DNA from: CAZSNT01 sp964607765
GTDB lineage: Bacteria; Verrucomicrobiota; Lentisphaeria; Oligosphaerales; JABHEG01
Direction of reading: 5' to 3'
NCBI GenBank assembly: GCA_964607765.1
Contig: CAZSNT010000045.1
Location: 1-57,728 of the forward strand
DNA length: 57,728 nucleotides
The notes beneath the pieces were generated by a model. It did not search any database. It was not told the origin of the DNA and saw only the letters and a program-made list of their open reading frames with translations. Position 1 is the first letter of the stretch. The number at the start of each line of letters is the position of its first letter. The translations under genes were made by a program, and so were the position numbers. Shown here one piece after another: positions 1-7,926 of this stretch.

Positions 1-73
1 AGCTCTGCGTTGGAAGCACAGCTTGTATCTGCCTCACGTAACTGAGGGGTTACCAAGCCGACCGCAACCCGCC

Positions 74-102
74 TTGACACAAGTAATACAACGTATTAAA
101 CT
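74..102 (+). promoter_or_regulatory. Sigma70-like promoter with embedded palindromic operator
   Basis: A perfect -35 box TTGACA (74-79) is followed after 17 bases by TAAACT (97-102), a 4/6 match to the -10 box. The spacer and the start of the -10 box contain the perfect inverted repeat TAATAC-AAC-GTATTA (84-98). A protein bound here would block RNA polymerase. The first gene downstream encodes a ribbon-helix-helix protein, a family that typically binds short palindromes in its own promoter, so autoregulation is the simplest reading. The promoter boxes and palindrome are seen directly; the binding is inferred. Confidence 0.6.
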
Positions 103-143
103 AGCGGGGCAGTGGACGAATCACAACACCCGGGAACACAGTC

Positions 144-428
144 ATGTCCGAGCGTGGGAAACACGAGATTGTCACCTTCAAAGCGGACCATACACTGGTC
201 GAAGCCATGCGCGGCATCCCAAACCGTTCCGAGTTCATCCGCGAGGCCATACTCGCCGCGCTGGACAGCAGCTGCCCTCTGTGCGGCGGCACGGGCACTC
301 TGACCCCGGACCAGAAGAAGCACTGGCTGGCATTCGAGGCGAAACACCGGGTGACCGAGTGCGACGAATGTCACGCTGTTCACTTGGTCTGTCCCGAAAC
401 CGACACCACGGGCCTCTGCGCACACTGA
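144..428 (+). CDS. CopG/ribbon-helix-helix regulator with Cys-pair metal-binding tail
   Basis: This 94-residue protein begins with a short beta strand (EIVTFKADHTLVEAM) followed by two helices (NRSEFIREAILAAL), the ribbon-helix-helix DNA-binding pattern used by CopG/Arc-type dimers. The C-terminal half has CPLCGGTG near residue 50, a CDECH motif near residue 74 and a later single Cys and His, which together look like a zinc-ribbon-type metal site. It is the first gene after the promoter with a palindrome at 84-98, and 24 bases separate it from a His-rich membrane protein. I infer a metal-responsive repressor of itself and that protein. The metal is unknown. It is not NikR: the length and the tail differ. 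Confidence 0.7.
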   Translation: MSERGKHEIVTFKADHTLVEAMRGIPNRSEFIREAILAALDSSCPLCGGTGTLTPDQKKHWLAFEAKHRVTECDECHAVHLVCPETDTTGLCAH

Positions 429-452
429 AGCCCACTCACAGAACGGAGTATC

Positions 453-1367
453 ATGGAGAAGCACCACATCCTGACCGAGCTGCAGGAACACCTCCCGTTC
501 AGCATTTTCTTCACCGGCGCCGGCATCATCCTCGCTGCGTCGTTGACCTATATCGGCATCCTCACGGGCGCGTACCTGCCCCAGCACACAGAGCATCTTC
601 ACGACGCCGAGGAGTCCGGGCACGTTCATTCCGCGGCGTGCGCCCACGGGCAGTCGGCCCACGAACATGAACTCGACGTCCACGTCGACGAGCATGCAGA
701 CCATGCGGACCATGCCGACAGACCTGAAGACCATGCGGAGGAGCATGCCGAGGAGCACGCAGAGCACGCAGAGCACGAGCAGCCAGCCACTGCCCACGCT
801 CAAACGGAGCTGCGCGAAGACAGGCTGCAGGCGGCATCCGGCATGATGTTCCACATCTTCCATCCCGTGCATCTGCTCCTCAGCGCCATGGCGACCACTG
901 CCATGTTCTTCCGGCACGAGCGACGGCTTTGGAAAGGACTGGTTGTGGGGTTCGTGGGCTCGGTCGGTGTGTGCGGGCTCAGCGACGTGTTCATGCCGTT
1001 CCTCGCCGGGCGCTGGCTGGCCGTCGAGAACATGCACTTCCACTGGTGCCTGATCAGGCATCCGCAGATGGTCCTGCCGTTCGTGGGGCTGGGCATTATC
1101 AGCGGGCTCCTGGCCGCGCTTGCTGTGCATCGCAGCACCGTGCTCTCGCACTCGGCTCATGTACTGATCAGCTCGGCGGCCTCCCTGTTCTATCTCATCT
1201 CGTTCGGCGTCGGGGACTGGTTCTCCGAGGAGAAACTACCCATTGTGTTCGCCGTCGTCGTCCTCTGCGTCACGATCCCCTGCTGCCTCAGCGACGTGCT
1301 GTTTCCCCTGCTGATAGCCAACAGCGACGGCGAAGTCCCGGAGTGCTGCACACACCACGCACATTGA
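453..1367 (+). CDS. His-rich integral membrane protein, probable metal transporter or sensor
   Basis: This is a 304-residue membrane protein. A hydrophobic segment at about residues 17-42 is followed by a large hydrophilic loop (about 45-125) extremely rich in His, Glu and Asp, with repeated HAD, HAE and HAEE units. Four or more hydrophobic segments follow (about 140-160, 170-195, 210-230, 240-290), and the C-terminus has paired Cys and His (ECCTHHAH). A ribosome binding site, GGAG, lies before the ATG. His-rich loops of this kind occur in zinc, nickel, cobalt and iron transporters, but I do not recognise the family. The position directly behind a Cys-pair RHH regulator supports metal efflux, uptake or storage. 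The function is inferred. Confidence 0.6.
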   Translation: MEKHHILTELQEHLPFSIFFTGAGIILAASLTYIGILTGAYLPQHTEHLHDAEESGHVHSAACAHGQSAHEHELDVHVDEHADHADHADRPEDHAEEHAEEHAEHAEHEQPATAHAQTELREDRLQAASGMMFHIFHPVHLLLSAMATTAMFFRHERRLWKGLVVGFVGSVGVCGLSDVFMPFLAGRWLAVENMHFHWCLIRHPQMVLPFVGLGIISGLLAALAVHRSTVLSHSAHVLISSAASLFYLISFGVGDWFSEEKLPIVFAVVVLCVTIPCCLSDVLFPLLIANSDGEVPECCTHHAH

Positions 1368-1621
1368 CGCCGCACACACGATCACGCGATACGGTGACGA
1401 CCCCGCCCCGGCTGAACTCGGGGCCTGACCGACCCGCCACGCCGCGGTCGCCCCGCGGCGTCCAATGCCCGGGGGCGCCTACTGTCCGGATCAACACGCG
1501 CGCCGTGATGCCGCCATCCCCTACCGCACCTGCACGCACCGTGCCGATGCGTGCACATTACAGTTTTTTAATGTCCGGATCGACGCCAATGTAATGTTCC
1601 TCGAATACCGTAGATCTCCAA
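1368..1621. other. Intergenic region with AT-rich inverted repeats
   Basis: This 254-base gap separates the metal-related pair from the FG-GAP gene. The only AT-rich part is near 1555-1600. There ACATTA (1555-1560) can pair with TAATGT (1569-1574), and CATTACA (1556-1562) can pair instead with TGTAATG (1590-1596). A six-T run lies in the first loop. It could be a terminator for the upstream pair or a regulatory hairpin in the leader of the next gene. I see no convincing promoter boxes. Confidence 0.3.
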
Positions 1622-4600
1622 ATGACCAGTAGAGTGCCAATCCTGCTTGTCCTCCTGTGCGTTGGGTCTGCCGGCCGGCCGGCGCATGGCGGCACGACGC
1701 CGGGTGCACAGCAGTCGGAAGACTGGTGGCGCAGCGTCTGCAAACACATCGCGGCCGAGGAATACTGCATCGCTGAAACCGAGCCCGGCAGGACGCTGAG
1801 CACGGTCAATCGCGCCAATGGCTTCCGCGCTCTCTTCGACATGGACGGCGTGCAGCTGAGTCAGCGGTCCTCAGAGCCGGCCTGGCGCTGGAGCTGGCGT
1901 CTGACCGCGTTTGGCCGAGGCCCGGCAGCGCGTGCCGTGCCGCCTGTGCCGCCGCGGACGCTCCACGGCCGTGCCGAATTCCCCTATCCGGGCATCGTCG
2001 AGTGGTACGAGAACACGCCGCAGGGCCTGGAGCAGGGCTTCGACCTCGCCGAGCGTCCCCCCGGCACGGGCGCTGTCCGGGTCACGGCCGAAGTACGCGT
2101 GACCGGACTGCATGCGACAAGCGACCGGGCAGGCACCGCCATCCGCCTGTTCGACCCGAACGGCGCGGAAGTCCTGCAGTACGGCAACCTGTTCGCGGTG
2201 GACAGTCAAGGTCAGGGCCTGCCGGCACGCATGGACGTATCCGCCGTCCGCCGCCTGCCTGAGGCGGACAGCAACACCGACGCGGACACGTTCCTCGTTC
2301 AGCTCACCATCGACGACAGCGACGCAGTCTATCCGGTCACCATCGACCCGCTGCTCAAGAGCCCCGCAAGCAACTGGCAGACGACCGGCGGCCAGGCCGA
2401 CGCCTACCTGGGCATGGCCGTCGCGGCGGGCGACGTGAACGGTGACGGCTACAGCGACCTGATCGTGGGCGCGCCCTACTACGACAGCGACACGGGCGAG
2501 ACCGATGCAGGCCGTGTCGTCATCTACCACGGCTCGGCAGCGGGTCTTGCTGCCGTCCCTGCCTGGACAACCGACGGGCTGCAAGCCTACGCCTATTTCG
2601 GCATCGCTGTGGCTGCGGGAGACGTGAACGGCGACGGCTATGCCGACGTCATCGTCGGCGCAACCGACTACGACGCACAACACACCGATGAAGGACGCGT
2701 CGTGATCTATTACGGTTCCGCGGGGGGCGCCGGCACCACGGCGGACTGGGCGGTCCACGGCGGCCAGGCTTATGCCTACTTCGGCGTGGCCCTGACCGCA
2801 GCCGACAGCAACGGTGACGGATACGACGACGTGGCAATCGGGGCTGCCTACTATGACACCGACCACATCAACGAGGGGCGCGTCACCATCTACGAGGGCA
2901 CGGCAGCGGGACCGGGCACGGCGCCGGACACCGCCATCTCCGGCGGTCAAGCTTATGCCTACTTCGGCGTGGCCCTGACCACCGGCAACATCAACGGCGA
3001 CGGGTATGCCGACATCGTCGCGGGCTCGGCTTACTTCGATGGCGACCACACCGACGCGGGCCGCGTGTCAGCGTACTACGGTTCCGCGGGCGGGCTGAGC
3101 ACGACTGCGGACTGGACGGTCCACGGCGGCCAGGACCATGCCTACTTCGGCACAGCCGTAGCCGTCGGCGACACGGACGCCGACGGCTACGGCGATGTCA
3201 TCGTCGGGGAGCCCTACTTCGACAACACCAACACGGACGCAGGCCGGGTTGCGCTGTACCGCGGCTCTGCGGCCGGTCCGGCCGGCACGGCCTCGTGGAC
3301 CGTGCAGGGCGACCAGCAATACGGCTATCTCGGAGTCTCGGTTGGCGCCGTCCCGAACCTGAACGGCGACCCGTTCGCCGACGTGATAATCGGCGCGTCT
3401 CACTACGATGCCAACACCACGGACGGCGGGCGTGTCGTGGCCTATCACGGTGCGGCCAGCGGGCCGACCGGCACGCCGGCCTGGCACGCTGAGGGGCGTC
3501 AGGCCTACAGCTATCTCGGCGCCAAAGTCGCGGCTGTCGGTGACATCAATGGCGACGGGGTGGGCGATGTCTGTGTCGCGGCCACCTACCACGATGGCGA
3601 TGACATGAACGAGGGCGCGGTGTTCGTCAGCTTCGGGTCTCAGACCACGCTGCCCGACGCCCCGGACTGGACGGCTGGCGGCTATCAGGAGAACGCCTAT
3701 TTCGGAGCCGCGGCAGCAGGCGCAGGTGACGTCAACGGCGACGGGTTCGCCGACGTGATCGTGGGCGCACCCTACTACGACAACGGAGAGACGGACGAGG
3801 GAGCCGCGTTCGTGTTCCTCGGCGCGGCCGGCGGGCTGTCGACCGTCGCGGCATGGAAGGCGGAGAGCGACCAGGCGGAAGCCCACCTCGGTGCTGCCGT
3901 TGCCGGAGCCGGGGATGTGAATGGCGACGGGTTCGCCGACGTGATCGTGAGCGCCAACACCTACGACGGCGTCTGGGAAGACCAGGGCTATGTGTTCGTG
4001 TACCACGGCTCGGCCGACGGACTGTCGGCCACGCCGGACTGGACAAGCTACGACAACCAAGCCGAAGCCTATTTCGGGGCCCGTGTAGCGACGGCGGGCG
4101 ATGTCAACGCCGACGGCTACAGCGATGTGCTGGTCGCCGCCTCGTTCCACGACAACGGCCAAATCGATGAGGGACGCGTGTACCTGTTCCTCGGCTCAGC
4201 CAACGGGCTGTCGGTCGGCGCGCCCTGGACAGCTGAAAGCAACCAGTATTATGCCTACTTCGGTGCGTCCATCGCCGGTGTCGGAGACGTCAACGGGGAC
4301 GGACGCGACGACGTGGTCGTGGGCGCGCCGTATGCCGAGAACGGACAGACTGACGAGGGCCAGGCATTCCTGTATCTGGGCACGAGCAGCGGCCTGGCCG
4401 CCACCCCCGCATGGACGGGTGAAGGCGGACAGGACACGGCCTACTTCGGCGCCGCCGTGGCAGGCGCCGGCGACGTGAACGGGGACGGGTACGCCGATGT
4501 GACGGTCGGGGCGAGTTACTTCGACAACGGCGAGACGGACGAGGGACGCGCATTCCTGTTCCTCGGCTCGGCCCAGGGGTTGCCGGCAACACCTGCGTGG

Positions 4601-7600
4601 ACGGCGGAGTCCGACCAGGCCGAGGCCTACTTCGGCGTGTCGGTAGCAGGCGTGGGCGATCTGAACGCGGACGGATACGATGACGTAGCCGTCGCCGCAA
4701 CCCTCTTCGATGCCGGCGAGACGGACGAAGGGCGCGTTGCGATCTACCTGGGGTCTGCCGCCGGGCTGTCCGCCGCACCGGACCGTACCTACGACGGCGA
4801 GCAGGAGTACGCCTACCTGGGCACAGCAGTCACTGGCCCGGGAGACTTGGACGGCGATGGGGCCGACGACTTGGTCGTGGGCGCCAGCGGCTACGGATCG
4901 CTGTACCTGGATGAAGGCGCGCTGTTCGCCTACTACGGCACGCGCGGCGGGCTGCCTGCCGAGACAGGATGGAGCGCAACCGGCACGCAGGCCTATGCCT
5001 ACCTGGGCACGGCAGTCTGCCATGCAGGCGATGTCAATGCGGACGGCCACGACGACGTCATCGTCGGCGCGCCGTATTTGGATGTGGCGAACACCAACGA
5101 GGGGGCGGCGTTTCTGTTCCTCGGTTCGGCCGAGGGATTGGCCCAAACCCCGGCATGGACGGCTGAAGGCGGACAGGAGAGTGCCACTCTCGGCAGCGCT
5201 CTCGCTGCTGCGGGCGACGTGAATGCGGACGGGTACGACGACGTGATCATCGGCGTTCCCGGCTACGATGCGGGCGAAACGGACGCGGCAGGCCGCGCGC
5301 TGCTGTTCCTCGGCTCGGCGACAGGGCTGGCCGACACCCACGCCTGGAGTACGCAAGGAGGCCAGCAGGAGGAGTCACTCGGAACAGCCGTCGCTGCTGC
5401 AGGCGACGTCAACGGGGACGGGTACGACGACGTGCTTGTCGGGGCCAGCGCCTTTGACGGCAACCACACCGACGAAGGTGCTGTCCTGCTCTTTCTGGGC
5501 TCTGCCGACAGCACGCCTCTGCAACACGCCTGGACTGTGACAGGCGGCCAAACCGAAGCCTACCTTGGCGCCGCCATGGCCGCAGGCGACGTGAATGGCG
5601 ACGGATACACAGACATCCTGGCGGGCGCGAGCGGGTTCGGCGGCGATCACGCGAGCGAGGGCGCCGTGCTGCTCTTTCTGGGCTCTGCCGACAGCACACC
5701 GTTGCAGCACGCCTGGACCGTGACAGGCGGCCAGGCCGAGGCGCGCCTCGGCGCTGCCGTGACCGCGGCCGACGTGAACGGAGACGGGTACAGCGACATC
5801 CTCGCTGGAGCGTACGCGTACGACTCCGAGTACACCGACGAGGGCCGGGTCCTGCTGTTCCTCGGCTCGGCCGCCGGACCGGCCGACACGGCTGCGTGGA
5901 CGGCCGACGGAGCACAGCAGGCCGCTTACTTCGGCACGGCCCTCGCCCGAGCCGGCGACGTCAACGCGGACGGGTACGACGACGTCATCGTCGCCGGAAC
6001 GGGCTTCGATATCACCACACCGGACGAAGGAATGGCCCTGCTCTACCTGGGCTCGCCGGCAGGCCTGATCACGACACCGGCCTGGTGGACGGCCGGCGGC
6101 CAGGACTACGCCTACCTGGGCGGCGCTGTGGCATCGGCCGGCGACGTGGATGGCGACGGCTGCGACGACGTGCTTATCGGAGCCGCTTACGCCAACGCAC
6201 GTTACCCGGACCAGGGCCGGGTCATCCTCCGCCTCGGCGATACGGATATGGACGGCGATGGCGCGAGGGACAGCTGGGAACAGCAGCACGAGCTGGACCC
6301 AACAGACAGCACGGACGCCCTTGCGGACCCCGACACGGACAACGTGACCAGCATCTGGGAGCAGTGGATCGGTACGGATCCGAACAGCGCGGACACGGAT
6401 GGGGACGGCGTGGACGACAGGCTCGAACCGGCTCACGGCACGGACCCGAACAACGCCGACGAAACGCCGGCAGCCTTCTGTGTCAGCAGTGCCGGTGCGG
6501 GCAGCGACGCGACTGGCTACGGCACTCAGGCAGCGCCCTGGGCCAGCATCCAGCACGCGCTCGACTCGGTGACGGGCAGCGCCGACCATCCGCTCGCCAT
6601 TCTGGTCGCGGCGGGAACGTACCGCGAAGCCGTTACGATGCACTCCCACGAGTACCTCTACGGCGGCTATGCTCCTGCCGACTGGACGCGCGATCTCGCC
6701 GCAAACCTGAGCGTGCTTGACGGCGCAACTGCCAGGAACGGCGCCCCGGCCTACCACGTGGTTACCGCAGCGGACAACTCGGGCATGGACGGCTTCACCA
6801 TCGCCGGAGGCCGAGCTGATGGGAGCAGCGACCAGGACCGGCGCGGCGGCGGCGTCTACGGCACAGCCGACGCCTTTGGTGTGTCACGTTGCACGATCGC
6901 CAACAATGCGGCAGCCGAGCGCGGCGGCGGCATCTACGCTGCCGGCAGCAACTGGGTGGTGAGCAATTGCGTCATTGCCGGGAACAGTGCTCAGACAGGC
7001 GGGGGAGTCGCGTTTTACGGCGGCGCCCTGCCGTACCTGATCAACTGCACTGTCACCGGCAACGTCGCAACGAACGGCGGCGGGGCGAGCGCGGACGGTG
7101 TGGGGCCCACCATTCTGAACTGTGTGTTCTGGGACAACACAGACGACCTGCACGGCTGTAGCGCCACCTACTCATGCGTCGAGGACGGCGATGCGGGAAC
7201 GGGGAACACATCACGCGCGCCACGGTTCGTGGACGGCCGCAGCGGAGCACTGACAGCGGCCCCGGCCTATGACTCCGACGCCGGCCAGACCACGGTCACG
7301 GACGCCGACGCCGCGTGGCAACAGGATGCTCTTGCCGGACGACTCATCCAGTTCGCGGGCACCCAGCCGCTGCTCTTCCCGGTGGCCACCAATACAACCA
7401 CCACCGTCACCGTGTGGGGGAATCTCTCCGCGCAGATTCAGCAGGGAACGAACTACTCGATCCGCGACCCGAACCTGGCAGACGGTTCGCCCTGCGTCGA
7501 TGCCGGGTTCGGTGACCTCGGCGAGTCGGGCCAGTTGGTGGCGGATGCGGACCGTAACGGCAATCCGCGCACCGACGATACGCAGCTTCCCAACCGCGGC

Positions 7601-7876
7601 AGCGGCACACCGCAGACCGTGGACATGGGCGCTTACGAACGGCAAACGGACAGCACGGTCGCCACGCCACACAGCAACCATCCCTATGACCCGGACGGCA
7701 ACTGGCTCATTGACGACACAGAACTGGCCGCCATGAAAGACCATTGGCGCACGGCGCAGCTGCCGTACACAGAACAGGACTTCTTCATGCTACTTGGCAT
7801 CGACCTTTGGCAGGCAGGCGCCTACCACTTCGATGACACCGCCTCAGGCTACCGTACGTGGGGTGCCGGAAGATGA
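1622..7876 (+). CDS. Giant secreted FG-GAP repeat protein with TSP3, beta-helix and dockerin-like regions
   Basis: This is a 2084-residue exported protein. An N-terminal signal peptide (about 1-23) precedes a beta-rich domain (about 60-250). Next come 21 FG-GAP repeats of about 62 residues (about 270-1535), each with a Ca-binding loop of the form DxNxDGxxD followed by V-G-A-P/A-x-Y. Thrombospondin-3-like Asp-rich repeats (about 1540-1615) precede a right-handed beta-helix region (about 1620-1990, with DUF1565-like GTYREAV and GGGIYAAG turns). A DPDGNWLIDD dockerin/EF-hand-like motif lies near 2023-2035. FG-GAP repeats form integrin-like seven-bladed propellers, so 21 repeats fit three propellers. 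It is probably a calcium-dependent surface or matrix protein that binds a polymer or another cell. The start is the ATG ahead of the signal peptide; the ribosome binding site is weak. Confidence 0.85.
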   Translation: MTSRVPILLVLLCVGSAGRPAHGGTTPGAQQSEDWWRSVCKHIAAEEYCIAETEPGRTLSTVNRANGFRALFDMDGVQLSQRSSEPAWRWSWRLTAFGRGPAARAVPPVPPRTLHGRAEFPYPGIVEWYENTPQGLEQGFDLAERPPGTGAVRVTAEVRVTGLHATSDRAGTAIRLFDPNGAEVLQYGNLFAVDSQGQGLPARMDVSAVRRLPEADSNTDADTFLVQLTIDDSDAVYPVTIDPLLKSPASNWQTTGGQADAYLGMAVAAGDVNGDGYSDLIVGAPYYDSDTGETDAGRVVIYHGSAAGLAAVPAWTTDGLQAYAYFGIAVAAGDVNGDGYADVIVGATDYDAQHTDEGRVVIYYGSAGGAGTTADWAVHGGQAYAYFGVALTAADSNGDGYDDVAIGAAYYDTDHINEGRVTIYEGTAAGPGTAPDTAISGGQAYAYFGVALTTGNINGDGYADIVAGSAYFDGDHTDAGRVSAYYGSAGGLSTTADWTVHGGQDHAYFGTAVAVGDTDADGYGDVIVGEPYFDNTNTDAGRVALYRGSAAGPAGTASWTVQGDQQYGYLGVSVGAVPNLNGDPFADVIIGASHYDANTTDGGRVVAYHGAASGPTGTPAWHAEGRQAYSYLGAKVAAVGDINGDGVGDVCVAATYHDGDDMNEGAVFVSFGSQTTLPDAPDWTAGGYQENAYFGAAAAGAGDVNGDGFADVIVGAPYYDNGETDEGAAFVFLGAAGGLSTVAAWKAESDQAEAHLGAAVAGAGDVNGDGFADVIVSANTYDGVWEDQGYVFVYHGSADGLSATPDWTSYDNQAEAYFGARVATAGDVNADGYSDVLVAASFHDNGQIDEGRVYLFLGSANGLSVGAPWTAESNQYYAYFGASIAGVGDVNGDGRDDVVVGAPYAENGQTDEGQAFLYLGTSSGLAATPAWTGEGGQDTAYFGAAVAGAGDVNGDGYADVTVGASYFDNGETDEGRAFLFLGSAQGLPATPAWTAESDQAEAYFGVSVAGVGDLNADGYDDVAVAATLFDAGETDEGRVAIYLGSAAGLSAAPDRTYDGEQEYAYLGTAVTGPGDLDGDGADDLVVGASGYGSLYLDEGALFAYYGTRGGLPAETGWSATGTQAYAYLGTAVCHAGDVNADGHDDVIVGAPYLDVANTNEGAAFLFLGSAEGLAQTPAWTAEGGQESATLGSALAAAGDVNADGYDDVIIGVPGYDAGETDAAGRALLFLGSATGLADTHAWSTQGGQQEESLGTAVAAAGDVNGDGYDDVLVGASAFDGNHTDEGAVLLFLGSADSTPLQHAWTVTGGQTEAYLGAAMAAGDVNGDGYTDILAGASGFGGDHASEGAVLLFLGSADSTPLQHAWTVTGGQAEARLGAAVTAADVNGDGYSDILAGAYAYDSEYTDEGRVLLFLGSAAGPADTAAWTADGAQQAAYFGTALARAGDVNADGYDDVIVAGTGFDITTPDEGMALLYLGSPAGLITTPAWWTAGGQDYAYLGGAVASAGDVDGDGCDDVLIGAAYANARYPDQGRVILRLGDTDMDGDGARDSWEQQHELDPTDSTDALADPDTDNVTSIWEQWIGTDPNSADTDGDGVDDRLEPAHGTDPNNADETPAAFCVSSAGAGSDATGYGTQAAPWASIQHALDSVTGSADHPLAILVAAGTYREAVTMHSHEYLYGGYAPADWTRDLAANLSVLDGATARNGAPAYHVVTAADNSGMDGFTIAGGRADGSSDQDRRGGGVYGTADAFGVSRCTIANNAAAERGGGIYAAGSNWVVSNCVIAGNSAQTGGGVAFYGGALPYLINCTVTGNVATNGGGASADGVGPTILNCVFWDNTDDLHGCSATYSCVEDGDAGTGNTSRAPRFVDGRSGALTAAPAYDSDAGQTTVTDADAAWQQDALAGRLIQFAGTQPLLFPVATNTTTTVTVWGNLSAQIQQGTNYSIRDPNLADGSPCVDAGFGDLGESGQLVADADRNGNPRTDDTQLPNRGSGTPQTVDMGAYERQTDSTVATPHSNHPYDPDGNWLIDDTELAAMKDHWRTAQLPYTEQDFFMLLGIDLWQAGAYHFDDTASGYRTWGAGR

Positions 7877-7896
7877 CCGCCCGTGACCAAACATCG

Positions 7897-7924
7897 GAAC
7901 CCAAACACTGAACACTGAAACAGC
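7897..7924 (+). repeat. AACACTG heptad repeat in leader
   Basis: Two exact AACACTG units (7904-7910 and 7911-7917) are flanked by degenerate heptads GAACCCA (7897-7903) and AAACAGC (7918-7924). The array fills most of the gap between the FG-GAP gene and the next start codon at 7927. A related array lies near 14493-14506 before another gene. Confidence 0.5.
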
Positions 7925-7926
7925 CC

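Noticed and set aside
2430..6240. Regular 187-bp DNA repeats as a CRISPR or satellite array
   Set aside because: The period equals the FG-GAP protein repeat and the frame is continuous; it is coding.
1871..6757. Long open frames on the minus strand opposite the FG-GAP gene
   Set aside because: They mirror the GC-rich, repeated coding of the real gene and lack ribosome binding sites and family features.
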